In this document: one piece after another, positions 27,482 through 37,687 of the stretch | Layout: every line of letters begins with the position of its first letter | Numbering within the stretch: position 1 is the stretch's first letter | DNA from: Algibacter sp. L1A34 | Lineage (GTDB): Bacteria; Bacteroidota; Bacteroidia; Flavobacteriales; Flavobacteriaceae | DNA length: 64,000 nucleotides | Direction: 5' to 3' | Assembly: GCF_009796805.1 (NCBI RefSeq) | Contig: NZ_CP047029.1 | Location: 2,902,001-2,966,000, forward strand | The notes under the pieces: generated by a model | The model's database searches: none | What the model was told of the DNA's origin: nothing | The model's input: only the letters and a program-made list of their open reading frames with translations | Made by a program: the position numbers and the translations under genes

Positions 27482-28600
27482 ATGATTAAAAAGATTTTTT
27501 TAGCAGTAATAGCCTTAATATTTATCGTGGCATGTAGTTCATCATCATCAGATGATAGTCCATCGGTAAGTCCCGATAATTTTGATAGAGGCGCCTTATT
27601 GACCAATTTGGCAGATAATATTATTATTCCTGCGTATCAAGATTTATCTACTAAATTAGAAACTTTAACGGCAGATAAAGATGCTTTCGTAGCTGATGCA
27701 AATCAAACTAATTTAGATAACTTAAGAGCATCTTGGTTAGAAGCTTATAAAGTTTGGCAACATGTTGAAATGTTCAATATTGGTAAAGCTGAAGAGTTAA
27801 CCTATAGTTTTCAAATGAACATCTATCCGGTTTCTACAACAGATGTTGAAGCTAATATTTCTGCTGGAAATGCCGATTTAACGCACGTTAATAATAACGA
27901 TGCCGTTGGTTTCCCTGCTGTAGATTATATGCTTTACGGTGTTGCAGATAGTGATGCTGCTATTTTAACTAAATATGAAGATGATAAGTATAAAGCTTAT
28001 TTATCAGATTTAGTAAACCAAATGGAAAGCTTAACCGAAACAGTTTTAACAGATTGGACTTCTAGCTACCGTGCAACTTTTGTTAGCTCGACTTCCAATA
28101 CAGTAACGAGTTCTTTAAATAAGTTTGTAAATGATTATGTAAATTATTATGAAAGTGGTTTACGCTCAAGAAAAATTGGTATTCCTGCCGGAATATTTTC
28201 AGGAGGTAATTTGTTCCCAGATAAAGTAGAAGGATATTACAGTCAAGAATTTTCTATGGTTTTGGCTTTAGAAGCTCTTAAAGCAGTTCAAGATACTTTC
28301 AACGGAACAGGTTATAATAACTCAACTTCCGATAATAGTTTAAAATCTTATTTAGATTATCTAAATGTAGATGAGGATGGAGATGATCTGGGTTCTTTAA
28401 TAAATAGTCAATTAGATTTATCTCGTAGTAAAATTAAAGTTTTAGACGATAGTTTTTCTGATCAAATTGAAACTGATAATACAAAAATGACTTTAGCTTA
28501 CGATGATTTACAAAGAGCGGTTGTTCTATTTAAAGTTGATATGATGGGAGCTTTACAAATAGGTCTCGATGCTGGTTATATAGATAACGACGGCGATTAA
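27482..28600 (+). CDS. Imelysin-like lipoprotein (M75 / iron-regulated family)
   Basis: 372 residues. A signal peptide with lipobox 'IFIVAC' (Cys about 18) and a Ser/Asp linker precede an imelysin fold of two helical bundles: 'LRASWLEAYKVWQHVEMFNIGKA' in the first and 'GIFSGGNLFPDKVEGYYSQ' later. The family motif GxHxxE reads 'GFPAVD' here, so the putative metal-binding His and Glu are replaced by Pro and Asp. This is not peptidase-like; imelysins and EfeO-like relatives are periplasmic or surface iron-uptake components. It is cotranscribed with the DUF4856 gene and ends at a strong terminator (28619-28653). Confidence 0.87.
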   Translation: MIKKIFLAVIALIFIVACSSSSSDDSPSVSPDNFDRGALLTNLADNIIIPAYQDLSTKLETLTADKDAFVADANQTNLDNLRASWLEAYKVWQHVEMFNIGKAEELTYSFQMNIYPVSTTDVEANISAGNADLTHVNNNDAVGFPAVDYMLYGVADSDAAILTKYEDDKYKAYLSDLVNQMESLTETVLTDWTSSYRATFVSSTSNTVTSSLNKFVNDYVNYYESGLRSRKIGIPAGIFSGGNLFPDKVEGYYSQEFSMVLALEALKAVQDTFNGTGYNNSTSDNSLKSYLDYLNVDEDGDDLGSLINSQLDLSRSKIKVLDDSFSDQIETDNTKMTLAYDDLQRAVVLFKVDMMGALQIGLDAGYIDNDGD

Positions 28601-28618
28601 AAACATATAAACATTACT

Positions 28619-28653
28619 AAAAAGGTTGTCTATTAAAAAAGACAACCTTTTTT
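28619..28653 (+). terminator. Intrinsic terminator (or attenuator) after the imelysin gene
   Basis: Stem AAAAAGGTTGTC (28619-28630) pairs with GACAACCTTTTT (28641-28652) around a 10-base A-rich loop, ending in a T-run. The next gene starts only 34 bp later with no visible promoter, so partial read-through is likely. Confidence 0.85.
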
Positions 28654-28686
28654 GCGTATCACTAAATTCAAAAGGCATACTTTTTA

Positions 28687-30069
28687 ATGAAATTGAACAT
28701 AAGCACATATCTAAATAAAACTACAAGCGCAGCCCCATTGGCTGTGTTTCGTGTTTTCTTTGGTATCATGATGTGCTTAAGTATTGTGCGGTTTTGGTAT
28801 AACGATTGGATCGATTTACTGTATATACAACCCAAGTTTCACTTTACGTATTTCGGATTTGAATTTATAAAACCACTAGGCGTTTATACCTATGTATTGT
28901 TTGCAATTTGCGGTATCGCAGCCATTTTTGTGGCTTTGGGTTTTAAATATAGGATAGCCATTATTACATTCTTTTTAAGCTTTACTTACATTGAATTAAT
29001 GGATAAAACCACGTATTTAAATCATTACTATTTTATTACTTTATTGAGTTTTATAATGATTTTTCTTCCTGCTAATGCGCATTTTTCTGTAGATAATATA
29101 TTCCGAAGAAAAACATATCAAAGCATACCAAATTGGACTATTGATAGCATAAAACTTCTATTAGGTATTGTTTATTTTTATGCAGGTTTGGCAAAGCTTA
29201 ATAGCGATTGGTTATTTAAAGCCATGCCTTTAAAAATTTGGTTGCCTTCAAAACACGATTTACCGCTTATTGGCGAAAACCTCATGCAGCAAAATTGGTT
29301 TCATTTCGCGATGAGCTGGAGTGGTATGCTTTACGATTTATGTATTCCGTTTTTATTATTGTACAAAAAAACACGCTGGTTTGCCTTTATTTTAGTGGTT
29401 GTTTTTCATGTGTTTACTCGGGTTTTATTTCCTATTGGTATGTTTCCATTTATTATGATTGTTTCAACTTTAATATTTTTCGATGCTAGTTTTCATCAGA
29501 ATATTATAAGGCTTTTAAAACGCCTATTAAATGTGTTATCTCTGTGGAAGCCGTCATTGCAAGCAAGCAAATTAAATGTTTATTCCCAGTTTCAACTTAA
29601 AAGTAAATCACTCATTATTCTATTATTTGTGCTGTTTTTCAGTATTCAATTGGTGTTTCCTTTTCGTTATTTAGTATACCCAAACGAGTTGTTTTGGACC
29701 GAAGAAGGGTATCGTTTTTCATGGCGCGTTATGCTTATGGAAAAAATGGGTATTGCAACGTTTAAGATTGTAGATGCCGATACAGGACGCTTTTTTTACG
29801 TAAACAATAAAGATTTTTTAACCCCTTTTCAGGAAAAACAAATGAGTTTTCAACCGGATTTTATTCTGGAATACGCACATTATTTAGGCGATCACTTTAC
29901 AGAGCAAGGACACAAAAATGTTCAGGTTTTTGTTGAAAGCTACGTCGCATTAAACGGCAGATTAAGTGCTCCATATATCAATAAAACCGTAGATTTGTAC
30001 GCGGAAAAAGAATCATTTAAACCAAAACATTGGATTTTACCATTTAAGGATGACATTAAAGGACTTTAA
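28687..30069 (+). CDS. HTTM domain membrane protein (vitamin K-dependent gamma-carboxylase-like)
   Basis: 460 residues. The N-terminal 290 or so contain six or more membrane helices of the horizontally-transferred transmembrane (HTTM) domain, shared with vitamin K-dependent gamma-carboxylase: 'DKTTYLNHYYF' (about 99-109) and 'YFYAGLAKLNSDWL' with a conserved Lys. The C-terminal 150 residues form a non-membrane part after another helix (about 315-335). Bacterial HTTM proteins lack a proven common function. Here it sits between the imelysin gene and a TonB receptor whose start overlaps its stop by 20 bp, which suggests a role in maturing or transporting the same ligand. The inner membrane is likely. 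Confidence 0.88.
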   Translation: MKLNISTYLNKTTSAAPLAVFRVFFGIMMCLSIVRFWYNDWIDLLYIQPKFHFTYFGFEFIKPLGVYTYVLFAICGIAAIFVALGFKYRIAIITFFLSFTYIELMDKTTYLNHYYFITLLSFIMIFLPANAHFSVDNIFRRKTYQSIPNWTIDSIKLLLGIVYFYAGLAKLNSDWLFKAMPLKIWLPSKHDLPLIGENLMQQNWFHFAMSWSGMLYDLCIPFLLLYKKTRWFAFILVVVFHVFTRVLFPIGMFPFIMIVSTLIFFDASFHQNIIRLLKRLLNVLSLWKPSLQASKLNVYSQFQLKSKSLIILLFVLFFSIQLVFPFRYLVYPNELFWTEEGYRFSWRVMLMEKMGIATFKIVDADTGRFFYVNNKDFLTPFQEKQMSFQPDFILEYAHYLGDHFTEQGHKNVQVFVESYVALNGRLSAPYINKTVDLYAEKESFKPKHWILPFKDDIKGL

Positions 30070-32473
30070 AATTATACTAGCACTTTTAATTAGTGCGTTA
30101 GGTTTTGCACAGCACAACGTTTCAGGAATGGTTACTTTTTCAAAAACAAATACACCAGTGGCCGATGTAAAAGTTTACGATAAAACATCGGGAGTTCTTG
30201 CAACTACTGATAATTCTGGGTTTTTCAAGTTTGAAACTGCTAAAAAAGAATTAACCTTGGTGTTTTTCTCTTTTGAATATGCAGTGGAAGAAGTTACCAT
30301 TCAAACCGAAAACGCTTCAATCTTAAATATTACTTTAAAAGATTTAACTCAGAATTTATCTGAAGTTGAAATTACAGCACGTAAGCAACGCATTTTCGAA
30401 TTAAAACGTTTAAATGATGTTGAGGGTACTGCTATCTATGCCGGTAAAAAAACGGAAGTGGTATTGGTAGAGCAGTCTATGGCGAATTTAGCATCTAATA
30501 ATGCTAGACAAATTTATAGTCAAGTAGCAGGTTTAAATATTTACCAGAATGACGATGCTGGATTGCAGTTAAATATTGGTGGTCGTGGTTTAGACCCAAA
30601 TCGTACAGCTAACTTTAATACTAGACAAAATGGTTACGATATCAGTGCTGATGTTTTAGGATATCCAGAAAGTTATTACACACCAGCTTCGGAGGGTTTA
30701 TCAGAAATTCAGGTGATTCGCGGTGCAGCTTCATTACAATATGGAACGCAGTTTGGAGGCTTAATTAATTTTAAAATGAAAGAACCAAACCCCAATAAAC
30801 CACTAGAAGTGATTACTAGAAATACTTTGGGGAGTTATGGGTTGTACACCAATTTTACAAGTGTTAGCGGTACCAAAAACAAATGGAGTTATTACAGTTA
30901 TTTCAACTATAAAAAAGGAGATGGTTTTCGTCCAAATTCTGAGTTTGAATCTAAAAATGTATTCGCACATTTAGGGTATCAATTTAACGAAAAAACCAAG
31001 TTAACAGGCGAGATAACCTACATGCGCTATTTAGCCCAACAAGCTGGCGGATTAACGGATGCTATGTTTAATGAAGATCCGTACCAAAGTAACCGCGCTC
31101 GAAACTGGTTTCAGGTAGATTGGTTACTTTATAATTTAAAATTAGACCATAAATTTTCTGATAAAACAAATTTTACATTTAACTTTTTTGGATTGAATGC
31201 TTCTCGTGATGCTTTAGGTTTTAGAACCAACCGAGTGAGTCAAGTAGATTCTAACCAAGAACGCGATTTAATTAAAGGTGATTTTAAAAACTTTGGTTTC
31301 GAGTCGCGTTTGCTTACCAAATACAAAGCGTTTAATAAAGATGCTACATTTTTAATTGGTTCTAAATTTTACAAAGCCGATAACTATCAAGAACAAGGTC
31401 CGGCTAGTGATGGTATTGGTCCAGATTTTGATTTTGCCAACGACGATTATCCTAATTATCCAAACCAATCTCAATTCGATTTACCTAACTTAAATGTTTC
31501 TGTTTTTGGTGAAAATATTTTTTATCTAACAGATAAGTTTTCGGTAACACCAGGTTTTAGGTTTGAATATATAAAAACCCAAAGTGAAGGATTTTATAAA
31601 AACATAAATACCGATGCTGCTGGGAATGTTATTTTTGAAGAAACGGTTGAAGATAACCAAAACTTTGAGCGTTCGTTTATTTTATTAGGTTTAGGGCTAA
31701 GTTATAAGCCTAATACAAACTTTGAAGCTTATGGAAATGTATCCCAAAATTATCGTTCGGTGACATTTTCTGATATAAATATTGATAATCCTGCGTTTTT
31801 AATTAGTCCAGATATTACCGACGAAGAAGGGTTTACAACCGATTTAGGTATTCGTGGAAATTTCAATAATATAGTGTCTTACGATTTGGGTGTTTTTGGA
31901 CTGTTCTATAAAAAACGAATAGGTTTTGTTACAATAGTCGATACCGATGGAAGTATTAAAAACGAACGTGGAAATATTGGAGATGCTGTAATGTATGGAG
32001 TAGAATCTTTATTCGATTTTAATTTGAAGAAAATTTTCAACTTAAATAATAATGTTAAGCTTAATTATTTTATAAATACATCGGTTATTAATTCTGAATA
32101 TACCAATTCTGAAAAAGCAGGTGTTAAAGGAAATAAAGTAGAGTTTGTTCCCGATTTAAACTTAAAAATGGGACTTAACGGTGGTTATAAAAACCTATTG
32201 GCTAATATTCAATATAGTTATTTAGGAAGCCAGTTTACCGATGCTACAAACTCTGTAACAGCTAGTGAAAGCGGTGTTGTAGGTGAAATTCCTGAGTACG
32301 ATATTTTAGATGTATCGCTTTCTTACAGCTATAAAAATTTCAAACTAGAAACAGGCATTAATAATGTTTTAGATAACGCATATTTTACGCGCAGAGCTAC
32401 TGGTTATCCAGGACCTGGAATTATTCCTTCATCACCAAGAAATTGGTATACCACATTACAGATTAAATTTTAA
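30050..32473 (+). CDS. TonB-dependent receptor, FecA-like
   Basis: 807 residues. A signal peptide (1-21, 'LISALGFAQ') is followed by a carboxypeptidase-regulatory-like beta domain (about 22-105, 'VSGMVTFSKTNTPVADVKVYDK'). The plug (about 110-245) contains 'LNIGGRGLDPNRTANF' and 'SEIQVIRGAASLQYGTQFGG'. The 22-stranded barrel ends in 'WYTTLQIKF', a terminal aromatic as expected for outer-membrane insertion. The plug text resembles ferric-dicitrate/siderophore receptors. It is translationally coupled to the HTTM gene. With the imelysin and DUF4856 lipoproteins this reads as an outer-membrane metal-complex (probably iron) uptake locus; the ligand is unknown. Confidence 0.92.
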   Translation: MTLKDFKIILALLISALGFAQHNVSGMVTFSKTNTPVADVKVYDKTSGVLATTDNSGFFKFETAKKELTLVFFSFEYAVEEVTIQTENASILNITLKDLTQNLSEVEITARKQRIFELKRLNDVEGTAIYAGKKTEVVLVEQSMANLASNNARQIYSQVAGLNIYQNDDAGLQLNIGGRGLDPNRTANFNTRQNGYDISADVLGYPESYYTPASEGLSEIQVIRGAASLQYGTQFGGLINFKMKEPNPNKPLEVITRNTLGSYGLYTNFTSVSGTKNKWSYYSYFNYKKGDGFRPNSEFESKNVFAHLGYQFNEKTKLTGEITYMRYLAQQAGGLTDAMFNEDPYQSNRARNWFQVDWLLYNLKLDHKFSDKTNFTFNFFGLNASRDALGFRTNRVSQVDSNQERDLIKGDFKNFGFESRLLTKYKAFNKDATFLIGSKFYKADNYQEQGPASDGIGPDFDFANDDYPNYPNQSQFDLPNLNVSVFGENIFYLTDKFSVTPGFRFEYIKTQSEGFYKNINTDAAGNVIFEETVEDNQNFERSFILLGLGLSYKPNTNFEAYGNVSQNYRSVTFSDINIDNPAFLISPDITDEEGFTTDLGIRGNFNNIVSYDLGVFGLFYKKRIGFVTIVDTDGSIKNERGNIGDAVMYGVESLFDFNLKKIFNLNNNVKLNYFINTSVINSEYTNSEKAGVKGNKVEFVPDLNLKMGLNGGYKNLLANIQYSYLGSQFTDATNSVTASESGVVGEIPEYDILDVSLSYSYKNFKLETGINNVLDNAYFTRRATGYPGPGIIPSSPRNWYTTLQIKF

Positions 32474-32509
32474 CATTTTTTTATAATTTGAGGACTAAAC
32501 CTTCGAATA

Positions 32510-35312
32510 TTGAGTAAGTCTAAGTTTCACACTAATAAACCAATCAGTTTGAAACATTCATTTCTATTACTTTTTTTAGCTTGTAGTACCTCGCTATTTG
32601 CTCAACGTTTTACTTTAGAAGGCCAAGTAAAAGATCCAGACGCCATAACTTTAGAGGGCGCCACAGTTTATGTACAAAGCCTTAAAGACAGTATTACCAT
32701 GGCTTATGGTATTACTAATAAAACAGGGCAATTCTCAATAAATATTAATGCGGAAGAAGAAACAAAACTTTTATTTAATGTTGCTTATTTGGGTTACCAA
32801 CCGTATTCTAAAGATATTGATGTGCCTACGGAAAATAAATTTGATATGGGCACCGTTACCTTATCCGATCAAATAGAACAATTAAATGTTATTTCTATTA
32901 TAGGTAAAGCACCACCAATTGTTATTAAAAAAGATACTATTGAATATAATGCCGATAGTTTTAAAACATTGGCTAATGATCGTGCTGAAGATTTACTAAA
33001 AAAACTGCCAGGCGTAGAGTTTGATATAGACGGAAATATTACTGTAAACGGTGTGGCTGTAGAAGCTATTAACGTAGATGGTATGGAGTTTTTTGGTGAA
33101 AAAATGGGCGATATTGCTCTTAAAAATTTACCAAGTAACGTAATTAGTAAAGTTCAGGTTACCGATTATAAAACCAATTTACAAAAGTTTACAGGTGAAG
33201 AGTCCGACTCGGGAACAAAAGAGATCAACATTAAAATTAAAAAAGGTAAGAATACAGCCTTTTTTGGCGATTTAAATGGAGGAGTAGGGACCGATGATAA
33301 GTATCAAGCTAATGCTAATTTGTTTCAAATGATAGATGGTAAACAAATTGGGTTTATCTCCGGAACCAATAATATAAATATGCGTCGTGGTTTTACCGCC
33401 TTACCCGATGCCAAATCGAGTACCGGTTATGTCGAATCCGATTTTATAGGCGCTAATTATTCAAAAGGAAAATGGGACGAAACACGCGTTAATGCAAATT
33501 ATAAATACAGCGCAAGTAATGTAGATAATAGCAGTTTCCGTTTTCGAGATTACTTTTTACCAAACTTAAATTACACGACAGAAACGGTAAGTAACAGCAC
33601 TACAGATAGTGACAACCATAGTGGCGATTTGGACTTAAAATTTATAATTCCTTCAAAAAACAACAAATCGTCTAATAAAATACAACTCTCTAACGATCTT
33701 AAATTTAATCGTGATACCAGCGATTCTTTTTCACAATCTACAACAGAGTCAAATTCTAAAGATGGAAGTGCTATAAGTGATTATAATGCTAATAGTGAAT
33801 CTTCTTCCTTCAGTAGGGAACAGCATTGATAATGAAATAAGTGCTATTGTAAGAACGGGAAAAGGGCGCGATTTTTTCAATTTTAAATTAAGTACAGATT
33901 TTGATAATTCGGATACGGATTCTAAAAATTATTCTGAGAATATATTGTTTCAAAAGGGGACTACGCAAATTCAAGATCAGATTCGAAGTACTGAAAATAC
34001 AACTTCAAATATTAATTTTAATGGATATTGGTTTAAAGAATTGTTTACTAATTTCAGAATTATACCAAAGTATAGTGCTACTATTTACCATAATAAAAAT
34101 GAGAAAAACGTTTTTGATTTTAATGAAACCGATAACGATTATACAGATTTTAATGCGCAACAAAGTTTTGATAGTAAATACGTAACTACAACGCTAAAGC
34201 CTGCATTAAGATTTAGATATGAGTATAAAGATTTTAGATTTGAAGTAGAAGGAGCGTATACCAATACCTTTAGAAAATATACTGATGAGCTAATTGCTGA
34301 AAGAAATTTTAATGCAGAATTCGATTACATAACCTATTCTAGTAGAGTTCGTTATCGAGATGAAAAAGGCTATAAAAATATATCTTTAAATTATAATCAA
34401 AATGTAGATTTGCCTTCATCAACACAATTACAACCTGTTGCCGATGTGAGTAACCAAACGCATATTTATACTGGTAATCCAGATTTAGAACCAGGTTTAA
34501 GTCATAATTTAAGATTCCGTTATCAAAACAATATTGCTTTTAATAACATTACTATTAATGCTGAAACGAAAGCAGTGTTTGTGGAAGATAAAATTATTAA
34601 CTCGACCATTACAGATGCCGATTTAATTAAGTACACCACTTATGATAACATAAATGGCGATTATTCACTTAGTGGTAATGCCTCTATTTCTAAATCGTAT
34701 TTCAGTCAAAACACAAATATTAATATGAGTGCTAAGTTTGCGGCATCATACGATAACAATATTTCTATTCAAAATGGGGTTAAATTTTCAGGTAAAAATA
34801 CAGTTTATAAGCCTTCTGTAGGTTTTAAATATTCTTACAATAATAAATTCGATTTCGGAATTAATTACAGCTACTCTGTAAATGAAACTTTATATGATAC
34901 GGACGCTTTTAACGATAACGAATATTTTGTTCAAAATTTAAAATTCGACAGCTCTATTTTCTTTTTAAAGAATGTATTCTTCTCTAATAAAGTTGCCTAT
35001 ACTTATAATAGTAGAGTAGGAGACGAATTTGATGGTGATGCTGTATTTTGGAATGCAGGATTGGGTGTGCAACTTTGGGATAATAAGGGAACATTAACCT
35101 TGGTAGGGTATGATATTTTGGGGAAAAATAATGGCTATCGTCGTTCGGTTACAGAAACCTACATTCAAGATATAGAAAATAAAATTTTAGAACAATATTT
35201 TATGGTAACCTTTTCGTATAAGTTTGGTAGAATTGCGGGACAAAACATGAATGTTAGACCTAGTCGTAGCGGTGGTGGTGGACGTACCGGAGGCGGCGGA
35301 CGAGGTCGATAA
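32510..35312 (+). pseudogene. Outer-membrane beta-barrel protein (TonB-receptor-like, OMP_b-brl_3 type), split by a frameshift
   Basis: Two frames make one protein of about 930 residues. The first (from TTG 32510 to a stop at 33829) has a signal peptide ('LLFLACSTSLFAQ'), a carboxypeptidase-regulatory domain ('EGATVYVQSLKDS'), a plug-like part ('LLKKLPGVEFDIDGNITVNG') and the first strands. The second (open to 35312) continues at 'NSIDNEISAIVRTGKGRDFF' and runs to the barrel end plus a Gly/Arg-rich tail. The switch is a single extra base, most simply one G in the GGG at 33816-33818. The rest shows no decay, so a sequencing error or a very recent mutation is likely. The family resembles TonB receptors but often lacks a TonB box; the substrate is unknown. 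Confidence 0.85.
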
Positions 35313-35360
35313 AACAGCCAGTTTTTAGTTTTTGTTTTACAATACGTGCTAAATGTTAAT

Positions 35361-35400
35361 AATTAGATTTATTAAGGATTTCATTTTAATAAATCTAATT
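35361..35400 (+). terminator. Hairpin after the barrel gene
   Basis: A perfect 14-bp AT-rich stem (35361-35374, AATTAGATTTATTA, with 35387-35400) and a 12-base loop, 48 bp after the stop. It lacks a T-run, but its position fits a terminator ahead of guaB. Confidence 0.55.
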
Positions 35401-35418
35401 TAAACCGAATAAAATGCT

Positions 35419-35426
35419 TAGATTTG
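35419..35426 (+). promoter_or_regulatory. -7 promoter element of guaB
   Basis: TAGATTTG matches TAnnTTTG and ends 26 bases before the ATG at 35453. It lies inside the upstream extension of the open frame (from 35414), showing that the extension is unlikely to be translated. The TTTG at -33 is not conserved. Confidence 0.6.
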
Positions 35427-35452
35427 CACGCAATTATAACAGTAATTGCGAC

Positions 35453-36925
35453 ATGACTGCACACGAAAATAAAATAGTAGGAGAAGGGCTTACTTACGAC
35501 GACGTCCTTTTAGTTCCGGCTTTCTCTGAAGTACTTCCAAGAGAGGTAAATATTCAAACAAAATTCACTCGAAACATAACCATTAACGTGCCAATAATTT
35601 CGGCAGCAATGGATACCGTTACCGAAAGTAAAATGGCAATTGCTATGGCTCAAGAAGGAGGTATTGGTGTGTTGCACAAAAACATGACTATAGAGGCACA
35701 AGCCTTAAAAGTACGTCGTGTAAAACGTGCAGAAAGTGGAATGATTATCGATCCAGTAACTTTACCCTTAACAGCAAAAGTTAGCGATGCCAAACAATAC
35801 ATGTCAGAATATGGTATTGGTGGTATTCCAATTGTTGCAGAAGATGGTACCTTAAAAGGTATTGTAACTAATCGTGATTTACGTTTTGAGCACGAAAATA
35901 AAAGAGCTATAACCGAGGTAATGACTAAGGAAAACTTAGTAACTGCTGCTGTTGGAACTTCTTTACAAGATGCCGAAGCTATTCTACAAGAACATAAAAT
36001 TGAAAAACTTCTAATTGTTGACGATAACTTTAAATTATCGGGATTAATCACTTTTAGAGATATAACAAAACTGAGCCAAAAACCAAATGCAAATAAAGAT
36101 CAATACGGTCGTTTACGTGTTGCTGCGGCAATTGGTGTTACTGCCGATGCCGTTCAAAGAGCCGAAGCACTTGTTAATGCAGGTGTTGATGCTGTAGTTA
36201 TTGATACGGCACACGGGCATACAAAAGGTGTCGTTTTGGTATTAAAAGAAATTAAAGCAAAATTTCCAGCACTAGATGTTATTGTAGGTAATATTGCCAC
36301 TGGCGCAGCCGCTAAATATTTAGTAGAAGCAGGAGCCGATGCCGTAAAAGTTGGTATTGGTCCGGGATCCATTTGTACTACACGCGTAGTTGCAGGTGTT
36401 GGGTTTCCACAATTCTCTGCAGTATTAGAAGTTGCAGCAGCTATTAAAGGTAGTGGTGTTCCAGTAATTGCTGATGGTGGAATTCGCTACACAGGCGATA
36501 TACCAAAAGCCATTGCAGCAGGAGCCGATACCGTAATGTTAGGTTCGCTTTTAGCAGGAACCAAAGAATCTCCTGGAGAAACCATTATATACGAAGGACG
36601 TAAGTTTAAGTCTTACCGTGGTATGGGATCTGTAGAGGCTATGAAAGAAGGTAGTAAAGATCGCTACTTTCAAGATGTGGAAGATGATATTAAAAAGCTT
36701 GTACCAGAAGGTATTGTTGGGCGTGTACCATACAAAGGCGATTTATTCGAAAGCATTCACCAATTTATCGGTGGTTTACGTGCCGGAATGGGATACTGTG
36801 GAGCCAAAGATGTAGAAACATTAAAAGAAACTGGACAGTTCGTAAAAATCACTGCAAGTGGAATTAACGAAAGTCATCCGCATGATGTAACCATTACCAA
36901 AGAATCTCCAAACTATTCAAGGTAG
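35453..36925 (+). CDS. guaB: IMP dehydrogenase
   Basis: 490 residues from the ATG at 35453 ('[22 protein letters not shown]'). The frame opens 13 codons earlier, but a promoter element lies there. It oxidises IMP to XMP with NAD+, the committed step of GMP synthesis. The barrel is interrupted by two CBS domains (about 95-205, '[21 protein letters not shown]', '[21 protein letters not shown]'-like). The catalytic loop '[20 protein letters not shown]' carries the nucleophilic Cys, and '[20 protein letters not shown]' and '[10 protein letters not shown]' are present. It is monocistronic, with a clear terminator at 36951-36979. Confidence 0.97.
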   Translation: MTAHENKIVGEGLTYDDVLLVPAFSEVLPREVNIQTKFTRNITINVPIISAAMDTVTESKMAIAMAQEGGIGVLHKNMTIEAQALKVRRVKRAESGMIIDPVTLPLTAKVSDAKQYMSEYGIGGIPIVAEDGTLKGIVTNRDLRFEHENKRAITEVMTKENLVTAAVGTSLQDAEAILQEHKIEKLLIVDDNFKLSGLITFRDITKLSQKPNANKDQYGRLRVAAAIGVTADAVQRAEALVNAGVDAVVIDTAHGHTKGVVLVLKEIKAKFPALDVIVGNIATGAAAKYLVEAGADAVKVGIGPGSICTTRVVAGVGFPQFSAVLEVAAAIKGSGVPVIADGGIRYTGDIPKAIAAGADTVMLGSLLAGTKESPGETIIYEGRKFKSYRGMGSVEAMKEGSKDRYFQDVEDDIKKLVPEGIVGRVPYKGDLFESIHQFIGGLRAGMGYCGAKDVETLKETGQFVKITASGINESHPHDVTITKESPNYSR

Positions 36926-36950
36926 TTAGTTTGTAACTCATATAATATGA

Positions 36951-36979
36951 AAGTTCAACTGAAAGGTTGGACTTTTTTT
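36951..36979 (+). terminator. Intrinsic terminator of guaB
   Basis: Stem AAGTTCAAC (36951-36959) pairs with GTTGGACTT (36966-36974; one G-T) and is followed by a T-run. It lies 25 bp after the stop codon. Confidence 0.85.
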
Positions 36980-36993
36980 GTGTCATTTATTTT

Positions 36994-37142
36994 GGGCGTT
37001 ACCCGAAAAGGGTCGGGCTTTCCGCTATATCTTTTTTTGGTGGGCTTGTTTAAACAATTTATACTCAAAAAATTAAGGCTTGTTTTCTTTATAATTTTTT
37101 GGCCAGAAATAAAAAAGGATGTCGCATCAATCCCTAACGCGG
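36994..37142 (+). repeat. Dispersed hairpin repeat, copy 3
   Basis: Starts GGGCGTTACCCGAAAAGGGT, continues CGGGCTTTCCGCTATATCTT, has a variable interior of about 70 bp, and ends AAAAAAGGATGTCGCATCAA and TCCCTAACGCGG. The outer ends and the T-run/A-run borders are inverted repeats, so the whole unit can fold. It is the most complete copy in the window. Confidence 0.8.
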
Positions 37143-37589
37143 GCAGGTTTGTGAGGTGATTTTTTTAGGAGGAATCATTCGAAACGTCAGCTATTATTCT
37201 TATAAGTTGTTCGTATTTCGTTTCTACTATTTCAGATTATTTCAATTTAAATCAAGATATTCCATAATAGAGTTAGCGTAGATTTCAGGAATTATTTTTT
37301 AACAAATTTTTAAAATACTTTAGAGCTCGACTGGTTTTATTGGGTAAAATATGTTTTAGTATATTTTACCAAAAATTATCGATAGTAATCGCAAAGGCAA
37401 GATGTAAAATAAGAGTTGTAAATATTCCGAAGAGTATATATTATGGAATAAAAAAGTGATCACCACAACAAAAGAATAAATTAAAGCACCATAAATTAAT
37501 TTTAACCAAAAAAAAAGTTTTAATTCTCGTAAGTTGCAATCTTATATTAAAGAAGTCAAACATACTGTTCTATTACTATTGCTGGTGCG

Positions 37590-37643
37590 CGCTAAGTTTT
37601 AGCGATAGGTAGAAGTCATTATTTTTATCGACTTCTACCTATC
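37590..37643. terminator. Two adjacent perfect hairpins downstream of the small lipoprotein gene
   Basis: CGCTAA-GTT-TTAGCG (37590-37604) is followed immediately by a 14-bp perfect stem, GATAGGTAGAAGTC (37604-37617) with 37630-37643, around a 12-base loop. They lie 45 bp beyond the stop of the minus-strand lipoprotein gene. No T-run on either strand, so the terminator role is tentative. Confidence 0.5.
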
Positions 37644-37687
37644 ACAAAACAAAACAGTAAATGTTTTAAGAATTGTTGGTGAAGGTT

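Larger units (their letters stand above)
36926..37687. other. Long intergenic region after guaB
   Basis: 762 bp. It contains the guaB terminator (36951-36979), copy 3 of the dispersed repeat (36994-37142), about 440 bp of AT-rich sequence with no recognisable content, and two adjacent hairpins (37590-37643). The open frame across the repeat (36947-37159) is not a gene. Confidence 0.6.

Noticed and set aside
36947-37159. 70-codon open frame after guaB
   Set aside because: It spans the guaB terminator and the dispersed repeat; the translation is low-complexity and membrane-like only because of T-runs.
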